From: Melitaea cinxia | Lineage: Eukaryota > Arthropoda > Insecta > Lepidoptera > Nymphalidae | NCBI RefSeq assembly: GCF_905220565.1 | Contig: NC_059406.1 | Location: forward strand, 9,992,001-10,056,000 | Direction: 5' to 3' | DNA: 64,000 nt | Part shown: one piece after another, positions 30,745-42,700 of the stretch | Layout of the letters: every line of letters begins with the position of its first letter | Numbering within the stretch: position 1 is the stretch's first letter | Program-made: the position numbers and the translations under genes | Notes under the pieces: model-generated | The model's input: only the letters and a program-made list of their open reading frames with translations | Databases searched by the model: none | Told to the model about the DNA's origin: nothing

Positions 30745-33700
30745 TCAAGGATGCATATTCATCTTAATTTCTGGCAATGGGAATTTTGTTGCCTGACGGA
30801 TCTCCTTCACTGGCTTCGGAGGTTTAATCTTACGTCCATGTCTACCATCCTTCCGTTTCCAGAGACCTGACCGTGGCCGGTTGCCGAGCCATCTGTTCCT
30901 TTGAGGTGAACCTATTGGTGTTGAACCGTGTTCTATGTTTGACAAACGTCCTGAAAATATAGATATTTCAACTTAATTTTAATTCGAAATGTTACTTTAT
31001 TTGGTAAGAGAACTAGGTCCAGATTGTTGAAAAGGGTATATGTTCTGAAATGTTGATAAGATTTCTCATCATTAAAATTTAAATATTATTCACGTTATTA
31101 TGTAAGATGGAAATATCCTGCTCAAAATCTGGAGCAGCCCGACTGGGGTAGTACCTCGACCTTACAGAAAATCACAGCTAAACTGCACTCAAGCAGGGTT
31201 ATGTTTCTGTGGTAAGTAAGGTGACCAGAACTCCTAATGGAAATAGGGAGTAGGGTCGGCAACACGCTTGCGACGCCTCTGGTGTTGCAGACGTCTATAA
31301 GCTACGGTAATAGCTTATCATTGGGCGAGCCGTACGCTTTTTTGCCGACCTAGTTGTATATAAAAAAGATATAGTAATAAAATAAATTAAAAGAAAAAAG
31401 GTAACATACATACCAACGACAGCCATGCAGTACTGACTGAAACTAAATAATCTCTTTGATGGCATCTGTACGATAATACGGTCGTCTTGTCTTCGCAGAA
31501 TAGTACCAAACGTACCAGCTGCATGGATATAAAGGCCACCTTGTCCTTGAATGTAAATAAGAAAAATATATTACTTACTTATTATGAATGTTATTTATTT
31601 ATTAATTTACACTTTTGCACACCAACACAAAAGTTACATAAATTTAATTAATTAAACAAAAATAATAAAGTTGCATTAGGTGCAACAGACGGCCTTATTG
31701 CTAAAGCAGCGATTTCTTCCAGGCGACCTTTGGGCAGAGGACTAGACTTGATTGTTAGTGGGGATAGGGGCGCAAAATATGTACTATCAGACATAAACAT
31801 AAGTATATATTATATATATTCATACATATACATACAAATACGCCAGATAAAGATTTTTTACTTGATCGCTTATCCGTATACATATTTCGTCAACAATCAC
31901 TGACGGGAGCTGTGACCAGATAATGCGTGTATTAATTTCTGGCTACCGATGAAAATAATTTGCGTCTTTAAAGGATTGATTTTCAAACCGAATGATTTAC
32001 TCCAATTTTGTATACTCATAACATCCTTATTCAGTACATTGATACATTTAGGCAGATCACTAACAGAGAATGTTATTTATTTTAAATATTTTTATAAATA
32101 GATTTTTGTAACTTTTTATAGTATTGCTATTTTTCAAATGGGGATGCACCTTTATCCAAACTAGTAAAGGTTAAGAATAACATACATATAAATACATTGT
32201 GTAAATAACAATGGTTTGCTTCTCAGGAAAGCTTCTTGGTCAACATAGAGAATATATCCACTGATCCGCATTGGAGCAGCGTGGTGGATTAAGCCCTGAT
32301 CCTTCTCCTAGATAGGGAAAGAGGCCTATAGCCAGCAGTGAGATGTTACAGAATGAATCGTGTTATCTGGTACAGCGGTGTTTCGAAATGCGCCTGCCGC
32401 TATGTTTTGATAAGTAATACCTGAATATCTGACAACAATCCAAAATGTACAGTTGTTTCTGTCAAACTCCTCCAAATACCAAAGATAATCGTTACACACG
32501 TCAGTGAAAGGGTTATTCTTTACATCATACACACGAACCGCAAGCAGTGCAACGGGCTTATATGGGCCTGCGCTGCAGCAACGGTGTTATATTGAATTTC
32601 TATTTTCTATTAAACTAAAAATCAACTGTATAAACATTAAATAATAAATACAAAGAGATGCCTCACTTACCGGGCTCTTTTTCAATGCAGTGCACAATAG
32701 TGCCTGTTGGAAGTGCTCCTAATAAATACGCATCTCCTTCATTTGCCCTCACTGTAAGGAAAGAAAAAAATACAATAATTATCTATATAGTATTCTACAA
32801 TATAACAATTTTCTATTTTTCATATTTTTATTTAAGAAAAATACAGTTGAATTGAGAACCTCCTCCTTTTTTGAATTCGGTTAAAAATATAAATTAATAT
32901 TAATTTTTCAAACCTGGTATCCTGGGTAGATGACGAGATGTTTTAATGATGTCACCAGCTTTCATGTTCTCAGTTGCAAGTATATATTTCAGCTTATCAC
33001 CTACTGCTACTAAAGCTACATTTGCAGTTCTGCAACCACATTCTAATATCTAAAACAATAAGATGTATGAAAAAATATCATAATTATACAGTACCATCAT
33101 TATATCGACACCAACATTTTATACTACACCAACAAGAATTTTCGATAACTTGGTCTTTTTAATGCGAACTTGATAAAATGTGCCTTTATCATTACATACG
33201 AGGGGAGGTCCAAAAGTTCGTGGAAAGGAAGGATTTTTAAATAAAATGAAACAGTAAATCTATTTTTTCTTATCAATATTATCACCCTTAAGCTGAATAC
33301 ATTTATTAGATCTATGAATTAATTTTTCTAAAGCATCGTAAAAATATTTTTTATTTTTTGCCTTAAAATGAGCTAAAATTGCCTCATTTACCCCATTGTT
33401 GTCGGAAAATTTCCTTTTCATTAAGAATGTTTTAATTTGTCTGATTCAAAGCCATGCGTGTGCAGAGCAGCCATTGCAACTATGCTCTTGTGAACCGGCG
33501 CGTTGTCTTGCAAGAGCAACACACCCTTTAGTCAATTTTCCTCGACGTTTTTCTCGATTTCCTCCTTGAAGCGGCGTGAGTATTCTCGTTACCCATATGT
33601 TGGCAACAACATAAAAAATAAATAAATTATATTTTATACTCGAGCCTAACCTAACCTCGAGCTGTCTAGTCCCTTTTTGAATTACCGTAGTCAACTGTAG

Positions 33701-36700
33701 TGTGTGATTTTTGTACCAATTTTTCCTTATGATTAAAACCCAGTGAAATAGTGCGTTAAAATTTCTTTTATTTTATATTCTTCTCTTCTTCCCGCCTATC
33801 GCAATAATACAGTACATTGAACACCTCTCCTATATCGTTTTTACGGTTCCACCACCATGGTCATGTAGGATTCGCAAAATAGTGGAATCTGTTTCTCTAG
33901 CTAATGCAAATAATTGTTTTTTCTTTAAACGGGTGTCCTCCGGTACAATTTTTTTTTTCACTTTTTTTGACGATATCTGATGTGGTGGCCTCAACTGGCC
34001 TTCTCGAGCGGGGGTCGTCTTTAATTAACTCCCGACCATTTTTAAAAAGACCATGCCACTTGTTAATCATTGATTTACTAGGGCACTATTTCCCATAAAC
34101 GGGTTCCATTTCATTAAAAATGGCCTGAGCATTTTTTCCTTAAATTTTATCACAGCCATAGATCAAGTAAAAAAAGGTAGATAACGCACCTAGAACAGAA
34201 AAGTGAAGCCACTTTTTTAAAGATGTATGAGTGAGTGAAGTGTTGACACCTTTTAAAAAAAGTCCCTAAAATTTTTATTAAACAATTAATTTAATATAGG
34301 TAAAATGGGTATGTGAAAATAAAAACCTGTTTATAGTTTTAAATAAATTTACTAAAAATAAAACAAAAAATCGGTAGAATAATAAAAAAATATATTCGTA
34401 AGATAATCGTATGAATGGACACTTCCTATCCCCTCTGTTTATCTCTTTTCAGTTTGCAGTCGGTTGTTTTTTAACTATTTTTCTTAAACCTAGAATCCTT
34501 TATGTTGTATAAGTTTTTTAAATTTTTGTCGCTTAGAACTCAGAGTCATCGTCATTGTTTGCATTTTACTAATATGATGTAGTCTTATGTTCAAATATTT
34601 TTCAATCACTAATCGTATTAAATTGACTTTATGCGCATGGCCAGCATAATCGTGGTCATTTTCTCAGTCTTACAGCCGCTACCCATTCACCTCTTATTAA
34701 AATATTCGTTGGAAACCTAAAACCATGAAATTTGATAGTAAAATATGGGTATAGTTCGCGTCATGTAAAAAGAACGCTGGCCTTGAAGCTGCGCAAAAGC
34801 GATTTATCGGTCTATTTGGTGGTACGGGGTAGGGGGACAGGAGTGTTTATCACGTGTCGCATGCTTGCCGGTGTGCTATTGGTTGACAGCGGTTGACAGT
34901 TCGACGTCGACTCAAAATATTATCGCGCACAAAAGTTTTAAATTACAAAATTCTCCATTTACTATTTATTTCACTAAAAAACAAATATCAATTTATCATT
35001 TTAAACACATAAAAACTATTAAGATACGAATATCGAGAGTACAGATAATTATTATTTTTGAATACGATATTTCAATAACTAAAAAATTTGTTATTGCTTT
35101 TGTTTAAAAAAAAATTGTGATTTTGTAAAGTGATAATTATTATACTTATTTAGTCCGAATTATTCACACTTGTATTTCTAGTATTTTTTAATGTACCTAC
35201 CAATAACCACTATACGAAGCCGCGAGTGAAAGCCTAATTAAAAAATAAAACAGTAGTACTTGTGCGCGAGTATACCCATGCGCAAACGCACCCCCTCCAG
35301 TTTCTTTCAGCGTTCTTTTTACATGACGCGAACTATACCTAGTTTACTCAAAAATTGTAAAAAGTTAAAACATAAAACAAACGAGTTAATAATTCATAAA
35401 TATATTTTGATTTTTTTATTTTTAATTTATGTAACATAAAATAACTTTTCTTTCGTCTACTTTTTACTTAATTATTTTTCTGATTGCGTACAATTTACTT
35501 ACCCACATTTTGGGGTATTGAAAAAAAGAACTACTGGCAACACTCCCGTGGTACGTCATTTCGTGACATTGAAATTATAAGTTCCGAATAACCTCAATAT
35601 TATTTTGAAATAACAATAAATTTAAAGTTTTATATGTACTTACGTGTGAAACAATATTCCTTCAGATTTTTTGTTACCTTTGGTATTGTTTTTGCACCAT
35701 TTAATCACACAAGACGGCATTTTATAAGCAAAGTTACTGTATGAAGCCTCGTGACATACTAACGAAAATGAGCGTAGTTTGATGCATATGTGTGCGTGAG
35801 CGCGTGTATTTACTTGAAGGAGCCGAGTTTTGTGGCTTCACTAACAACAAAGGCCGCGCATTATCTACTTTTTTTTACTATATCTATGATCACAGCACGG
35901 TGTTCAATTTACTCCATAGTTTCAGTTTTCTTCTGGATTCACTTGTTTAGCAGGCGAGTGTTCGTAAGCGAATAACGCAATAAAGCTGAAACTCAATCTA
36001 TACACTAATGATAGTCCCTAATTAATATGACACTAAGCGAGCGGCCCTATCCTCACTCCATCCCCTCCATTCCACGAACTTTTGGACCTCCCTCGTAGTA
36101 TAAAAAAAGTTGCTTCCGTTGTCTGTCTGTCCCTATTATGCTTAGATCTTTAAAACTACGCAACTAATTTTGATGCCGTTTTTTTTAATAGATAGAGTGA
36201 TTCAAGAGGAAGGTTTATATGCATAATACATGCATAATATGACTGAAAATTTTCGAGGTTTCTAATGTGAAGTAAATAAACACATTTTTTGCGCTTACAT
36301 TGCATACGCTGGATGAACCCTACGAGATAGATCAAAATAATGTACTACAGTATTGTACGCCTTAAAAAGGTCTACAAAAAAGTTTCGATGGTATATGTCT
36401 ATCTCTTAGGGATAGCCCACCATTACCATTTTTAGCCTTTACTTTTTACGAAAAATAATGGCTTATTAACGAAGCGATTTTAAGCTATACAGAATTAATT
36501 CTTATCCAATTAAGTATCTTAAATACATTGTGCATTTAATATAGATCAATATGACCCTTTACATTGTGTAATTTAAATGAACATTTTCAAATATATTACA
36601 GATTTAAAATGGAGGGACAGAGCGATTGCGGCGGTATCGGCCGAGGGGCCGGCGGCGCGTGCCTTAATAAATAATAATAAAAATAAAAGTGCCTCGAAGG

Positions 36701-39700
36701 CCGCACTTCGCCCACCACACCGACTTTGTCCTAAGACGACGTGCGATCTCGCAAGGAGACACCCTTAGGACGAACGGACATCCAGAGCCCTCCTATAGGG
36801 CTCCACTTTTTCCTTCACGGCTGGGTCTCAGTACGCGGCCACCACACCCGGTGACATAGTCAAGGGGTAAAGGCAACAGCACTAGACATAGCGATCGCTC
36901 GCTCTCAAGCGAGGAAAATAACATTAAAACGTCCTTTTCAGCGCGACAACATTACCCTTACTTATAAAGTACTATGTAGTACTATGTATGTACTATGTAG
37001 TACTATGTATGTACTATGTAGTACTATGTATGTACTATGTAGTACTACGTATGTACTATGTAGTACTATGTAGTACGTTACGATAAATTAAAAAAAAAAT
37101 CGAAATTGTATGATAGTATTTAAATACTAAAATGAATTATTTTTTAGGACAAAGCGTGTTTTTCAGTGCGACAATTTTTTCGTAATTGTGTGCTCGTACT
37201 TTAGTCGGTATTAAGGTTAATTTTTAAACCGCACTTATAGTAAGTACATTATAGGTTGGATAGAATTGGATTAAAACCATAATTTATCAATTTTATTTCC
37301 TCTGTTAAGATCTTGGTTTTAATTTAGAGTTAAGGCAATTTAGTATTAGAGCAACTATTATCTATAATTAATTATGGAAAATCCTACGACGTTAGGTACT
37401 ACATTAGGTATTTAAGTTCAAAAAAGAACTTAATAGAATAGGTACCTACATACCTTTTGTAGTTGTTTTGTAGTTGACAATAAATTGTTGATAATCTTTT
37501 ATTTTTAGTCGAACGAATAGGTAGTAAGTAAAATATTTTTACTGCAGCATACACTAACTAATAATATGGCAATTCGTTCATAATCATACGTATAGTTTAA
37601 AGGTGTGAGTTCAAACAAAAACTAAGTAAATTCTATAAACCTTTAACCATTATTAAATCGCAGGGTTAAACTTTCAATGTTGCAAGCTTAGATTTGAGCG
37701 TTGTGTTTTTCACATAGCCAATTATATGTCGCTCTTTCAAGAATAACCTCTAAAAAACATGTTTGTATTGTCTAATGACAAAAAAGCTGTGAACGTTATA
37801 TATAAAGACATTCTTAGTATATTTAGCATCGCCCGTGCGAAGCCGGAGCGAGTCGCTAGTAGCAGTGGCGTAGCTAGGTAACCAAAGGCCCTGGGGCAAA
37901 ATATAAACAAAGGCCCCAACTAAACTATTTAAAATCGTTTGTTCCGTATTCGTCGTACTCCAAATTCAACATACTCCAGAGTTGTAGTAATACGAGTCGA
38001 CTCCGTAATAAACTTTAAAACCAAATACAAATTGGAACTTATTTTAGTGAACAAATTAAAACTATTTTATGAAAATAAAAGAAAAATATCTATCTGTTAC
38101 CGTTCAAACAGTACAATCCTGTAACAGACACACAAACAGACAACGATGGTACGTTAATGTGCTCCCGTCGAGCACCCTTTGGGTCAGTCAGTCAGTCAGT
38201 TCAGCCTATTGCAATCCAGTGCTGGATATAGGCCTCCCCAAGTTCGCGCCAGACATCCCGATTTTCCGCAATCCTCGTCCAGCCTACATCGGTAATTACA
38301 AATTACGTAGATTGTCGGTCCAACGAGCGGGAGAACGTCCCACGCTGCATTTGCCAAGACGCGGTCTTCACTCCAAGACACGTCTGCTCCAAAGGCCATC
38401 GGTCCGGTGACACAGATGACCAGCCTACTGCCACTTCAACTTGCTAATTCCGTGGGCTATGTTGGTTAATTCTCTTGCGGATAGTCTCATTTATCCTATC
38501 TTTGAGAGAAACCCCAATTCCATTGCACGTTGAGTGACTTTAAGCTTGTGAACCAGTCTCTTCGTCAGAGTCCACGTCTCGGCTCCGTATGTTAACACAG
38601 GCAGGACGCATTACTCGAAGACTTATACTTTAAGACTTAGACTTATACTTGTCTTCAAGTATTGCGGAATCTTCAAAGTAAAGACTCGACGAAGCCTTTT
38701 TTTAGCGTGGGGAAAATCCTCATGGACACCCTCCGGCGCGGGGGCCCCGGAGGGGTTTCAGACTCCTGCTAAATAAAAACCGCCACGTGTGTCCGCCTAG
38801 GCGCCTATGTGGCGGGGTCACGGGGACGCTGTAGCATGCTTCCGCAAACCCCACCGGCGCTTGCCCTTGCGGGCCCACCGCGGTGCAAAGCACCTCGGAA
38901 GGCGTGCTCAAACACGAAGCGCGCCCTCCCTGACTTGGGACCGTGCAATGCGGACGACGAATCCTCCAACCCATCGCCCGCTGGCTCCCGTGGAGTCCAG
39001 GACAGCCTAGGTCGACAGAGTCGAAGGCTTTCTCGTAGTTCGCAAATGCCATACACAGCAGCTGATTATATTCTTCTGTCATTTGAATAATGTGCCAAAC
39101 TGTATGGATATGGTCTACGGTGCTGTAGCCATTTCGAAACTCAGCCTGCTCCGGTGATTGGAATTCGTCGAGTTTTCTGGCAAGACCATTCATAACAACC
39201 CGCGAAAACAGCTTGTAGACGTGGCTCAGAAGTGAGATTAATCTGTAATTTTTCAATAGAGACTTATCGCCTCTCTTAAAAAAGAGCACCACCACACTTC
39301 TCGACCATGCCTCCGGCGTACCTCAGTGGATAACGACGTTAAAGAGTCTTGCCACGGCTTTTAAGAGCCATTTCACAATTTTACGCTCTGCAAGTTTAGG
39401 TAAATTTGGTCGCATCGCGCGAGTCGTACGAGCCGCGCGATCTTTGTGCTAGTACGTATAGTGTGACAACCAAAAGACCATCGTGATCATTTTCTGATGT
39501 ATAATAAAAATTATAACTATGGTATAAAATGTTTTTTACATAATTAATTTGTTAAAAATTTCAAGTATGTTATATAAGAACAGTCAATAAATTTAAAATA
39601 AAATAAAAAAAATCAATTTTATGAAACAATTTTTTTAAATTGATTTAGTTTTTTCAGTTTACGAATGAATCTAATATTTACGATATGAATAAAAAAGCAT

Positions 39701-42700
39701 TTAATGACATCGACACCGACAAACATATTAATTAACAAATAACAAGACAAACAGATAGAAATGCCTGTTTGTATTGATAGTGTGAGAAAAGAAAATTAAA
39801 TTATACATTTGTTTACAGAAATTATCATTATATTTGTCAACACTAGTACTCTCATACGCAATTAGAAAAGAAATTATAAACAACAGATGCAACGATCGCG
39901 CCACCTAGCACATCGTTCGATAGTCATCTACCCTCATTTATTATATTACTCGAGTTATTCTGACGTGTACGAAACGAACGGTGCAACCGCCGCTAAGGCA
40001 GTCTTGGCTCTGGCTTGGCACGATACACTTGTCGTATCCTGCTAGTAGCTTAACCTAGACTCGTTCAATAATTAATTTGTGCAAACGAATTAATTGTTAT
40101 CTATTACGATTAATGTGGCTAGGCGGGACGTATAACTCGAGCAGTGAAGGTGAGCGTTGATGCGCATCCCAAAGGAGGCCTCCTTAAACCTACACCTGGG
40201 TCGCAAGTCCTAGGCACTGCTCTGAGTTACTCCCTCCGCCACACGATAGACACGTGTTCGGTGGACGTTACAATTTCGTTATAATCTTTTTAAGTACTAC
40301 CTACATAATATTGTAAAGAGTGCGAGTATAACCTACGCCCGTGCCTTGCAAATATAGATAAGGAGCCTTCCAACAGTCGAAAGACTACATCAGAAGCGGG
40401 ATTGGATCCACCCCCACTTTCAAAATTGAACTAATTTAGTTACATTGAACGAAGAAATGTCTCTCTTCGCTTTCGGTATGGAAGCTATTTCAGAAAATAG
40501 CTGAAGTTATAGGCCCATCTCCTGACGATACATCTGTTTTTAGCGAGTGTGCAAGTTAGTTGCATTATTTTGTGGTGATTAGTGGGTACATCGATCATCG
40601 TTTTATTTTCTTTTATTAGTGGGTATATCGGTATTTTAGTTCTTTTCGGTCGTTCTGTAATATTCTTATCGGTTAGTTAGCTGGTTGAAGGGGCCTTGTA
40701 CGCCCGGGCCACGCTACAGAGTGAGGGTGAAGGGGCCTAGCACGCCCGACCCACGGTTGTTAGCTGGTTGAAGGGGCCTTGTACGCCCGGGCCACGCTAC
40801 AGAGTGAGGGTGAAGGGGCCTAGCACGCCCGACCCACGGTTGTTAGCTGGTTGAAGGGGCCTTGTACGCCCGGGCCACGCTACAGAGTGAGGGTGAAGGG
40901 GCCTAGCACGCCCGACCCACGGTTGTTAGCTGGTTGAAGGGGCCTTGTACGCCCGGGCCACGCTACAGAGTGAGGGTGAAGGGGCCTAGCACGCCCGACC
41001 CACGGTTGGTAAGCTGGTTGAAGGGGCCTTGTACGCCCGGGCCACGCTATAGAGTGGGGGCGATGGGGCCTAGCACGCCCGACCCACGGTTGGTAAGCAG
41101 GTTGAAGGGGCCACGTACGCCCGGGCCACGCTATGTTACGAAGGGATGAAGGGGCCTAGTACGCCCGACCCGCTAGTGCATTACGGTCTCAGCGTTTTGG
41201 TCAGGTATAGCCGAACAGTTATTAAAGTCACTCGTTACTGTTGTATAGGTCGAGAGGAGTAACGCCGAGTTGGCGGATGCACGACATGGACGCACGAGGT
41301 CATGCGATTGTCAGGGTTTAGCTAGCTATTTTAGACGTTACATAGTTGATGTTGCCCGAAAACCGCTTGTATTGTCGACCGCTTGTATCAACAGTGAAGC
41401 CGGCGCAGCACGCAGCGAGCGGCGCGTGGACGTGTGCAGCGTTCAACCTCCGAAGGGCACCTTGAAAATAACTTGTCAGACTTAGGTCCGTGGGTGAGCG
41501 ATGTGAGTTTAACTCTGGCGGAGGTCGTGGTCTATGGAGACCGTTGTTGTGATAGAGTAATGTGATTGCTCTTCGGCTAGAAAGCCGTGGTGTTAGAGGT
41601 ATTTACTCGGGGATTTCTGTAAGTTTGGTTGTAACTTGTTGTCGAAGTCTATAGTATTGGTTGAGATGACGTTGATGGTACATGGCTATGGTGTTTATCT
41701 GTAGTGATTAGTTATGATTGAGATTATTGTAAAGTTCTTTCTTTTACGTTGAGTTTGACTGAGTGGTACAAGGCACTGTTGTAGCTTTTTCTTCTACTCC
41801 AGGCTGGCCATCACACGAGGGCGTGTGCTAGCAGGATGGCCGTGTCAACACTAGTACTCTCATACGCAATTAGAAAAGAAATTATAAACAACAGATGCAA
41901 CGATCGCGCCACCTAGCACATCGTTCGATAGTCATCTACCCTCATTTATTATATTACTCGAGTTATTCTGACGTGTACGAAACGAACGGTGCAACCGCCG
42001 CTAAGGCAGTCTTGGCTCTGGCTTGGCACGATACACTTGTCGTATCCTGCTAGTAGCTTAACCTAGACTCGTTCAATAATTAATTTGTGCAAACGAATTA
42101 ATTGTTATCTATTACGATTAATGTGGCTAGGCGGGACGTATAACTCGAGCAGTGAAGGTGAGCGTTGATGCGCATCCCAAAGGAGGCCTCCTTAAACCTA
42201 CACCTGGGTCGCAAGTCCTAGGCACTGCTCTGAGTTACTCCCTCCGCCACACGATAGACACGTGTTCGGTGGACGTTACAATTTCGTTATAATCTTTTTA
42301 AGTACTACCTACATAATATTGTAAAGAGTGCGAGTATAACCTACGCCCGCGCCCTGCGAATATAGAAAAGGAGCATCCAATATCAGTCGAAAGACTACAT
42401 ATTATTTTACAGTCATTTTCGTAATATGTTTATTTTATTTATATTTTATTATGAAAGTATCAAATGCGTTTTATCCGCTATAACAACAGGCGCTTGGCGC
42501 GTGTGAGCGAAAGAGACGGCTGCGCAGAATTTGGCGTGGACCTTACTTCTAAGAGCGCTAGCGCTCGACTGATTTACCGGGCTTGATGCGTGGCAATATA
42601 TACTATCTTTTTATTATTTAATATAAAATGTATTAAAAATAATTACATCTTTTAATTATTTTTTTTGTATTCCTTAATGATGTAAGTTTACTTTGATGAA

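Larger units (their letters stand above)
34157..35888 (-). mobile_element. P-element-like transposon, deletion derivative with THAP frame
   Basis: The ends are inverted repeats of about 35 bp beginning CATAGAT and containing AGTAAAAAAA and GTAGATAA, with a further shared AGTGAAGCCAC inside. The flanks are identical 8-bp copies of ATCACAGC (34149-34156 and 35889-35896). An 8-bp duplication, CA-type terminal repeats and a THAP domain together point to the P superfamily. A 588-bp MITE sits in its intron; without it the element is about 1.14 kb, too short for a full transposase. Confidence 0.82.
33199..36095 (-). mobile_element. mariner-like transposon carrying a nested P-like element
   Basis: Terminal repeats CGAGGGGAGGTCCAAAAG (33199) and, reversed, CGAGGGAGGTCCAAAAG, both continuing TTCGTGGAA, are flanked by TA. 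The minus strand encodes a mariner-type transposase: after removal of the insert at 34157-35888 the start reads IEHRAVIKF, then GRELIKDDPRSRRPVEATT and, nearer 33500, LLQDNAPVHKSIVAMAA. Stops and frameshifts break it. Without the insert and its duplicated target the element is about 1.16 kb, the usual mariner size. Confidence 0.85.
39835..42399. mobile_element. Non-autonomous LTR retrotransposon
   Basis: Two direct LTRs (39835-40389 and 41843-42399) start TGTCAACACTAGTACTC and end CGAAAGACTACA, flanked by TATT on both sides (39831-39834 and 42400-42403). The 1453-base interior has no gag, protease or RT; a third of it is a tandem repeat. I see no clear primer-binding site or polypurine tract, so the strand is undecided. 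Confidence 0.85.

Noticed and set aside
40934..41149. A repetitive KGPCTPGPRYR-type protein
   Set aside because: The frame is a by-product of the tandem repeat: most units are 83 bp and shift the frame, and there is no start or splice context.
41270..41485. Gag or pol remnant inside the LTR element
   Set aside because: The 71-codon frame shows no zinc knuckle, protease or RT motif.
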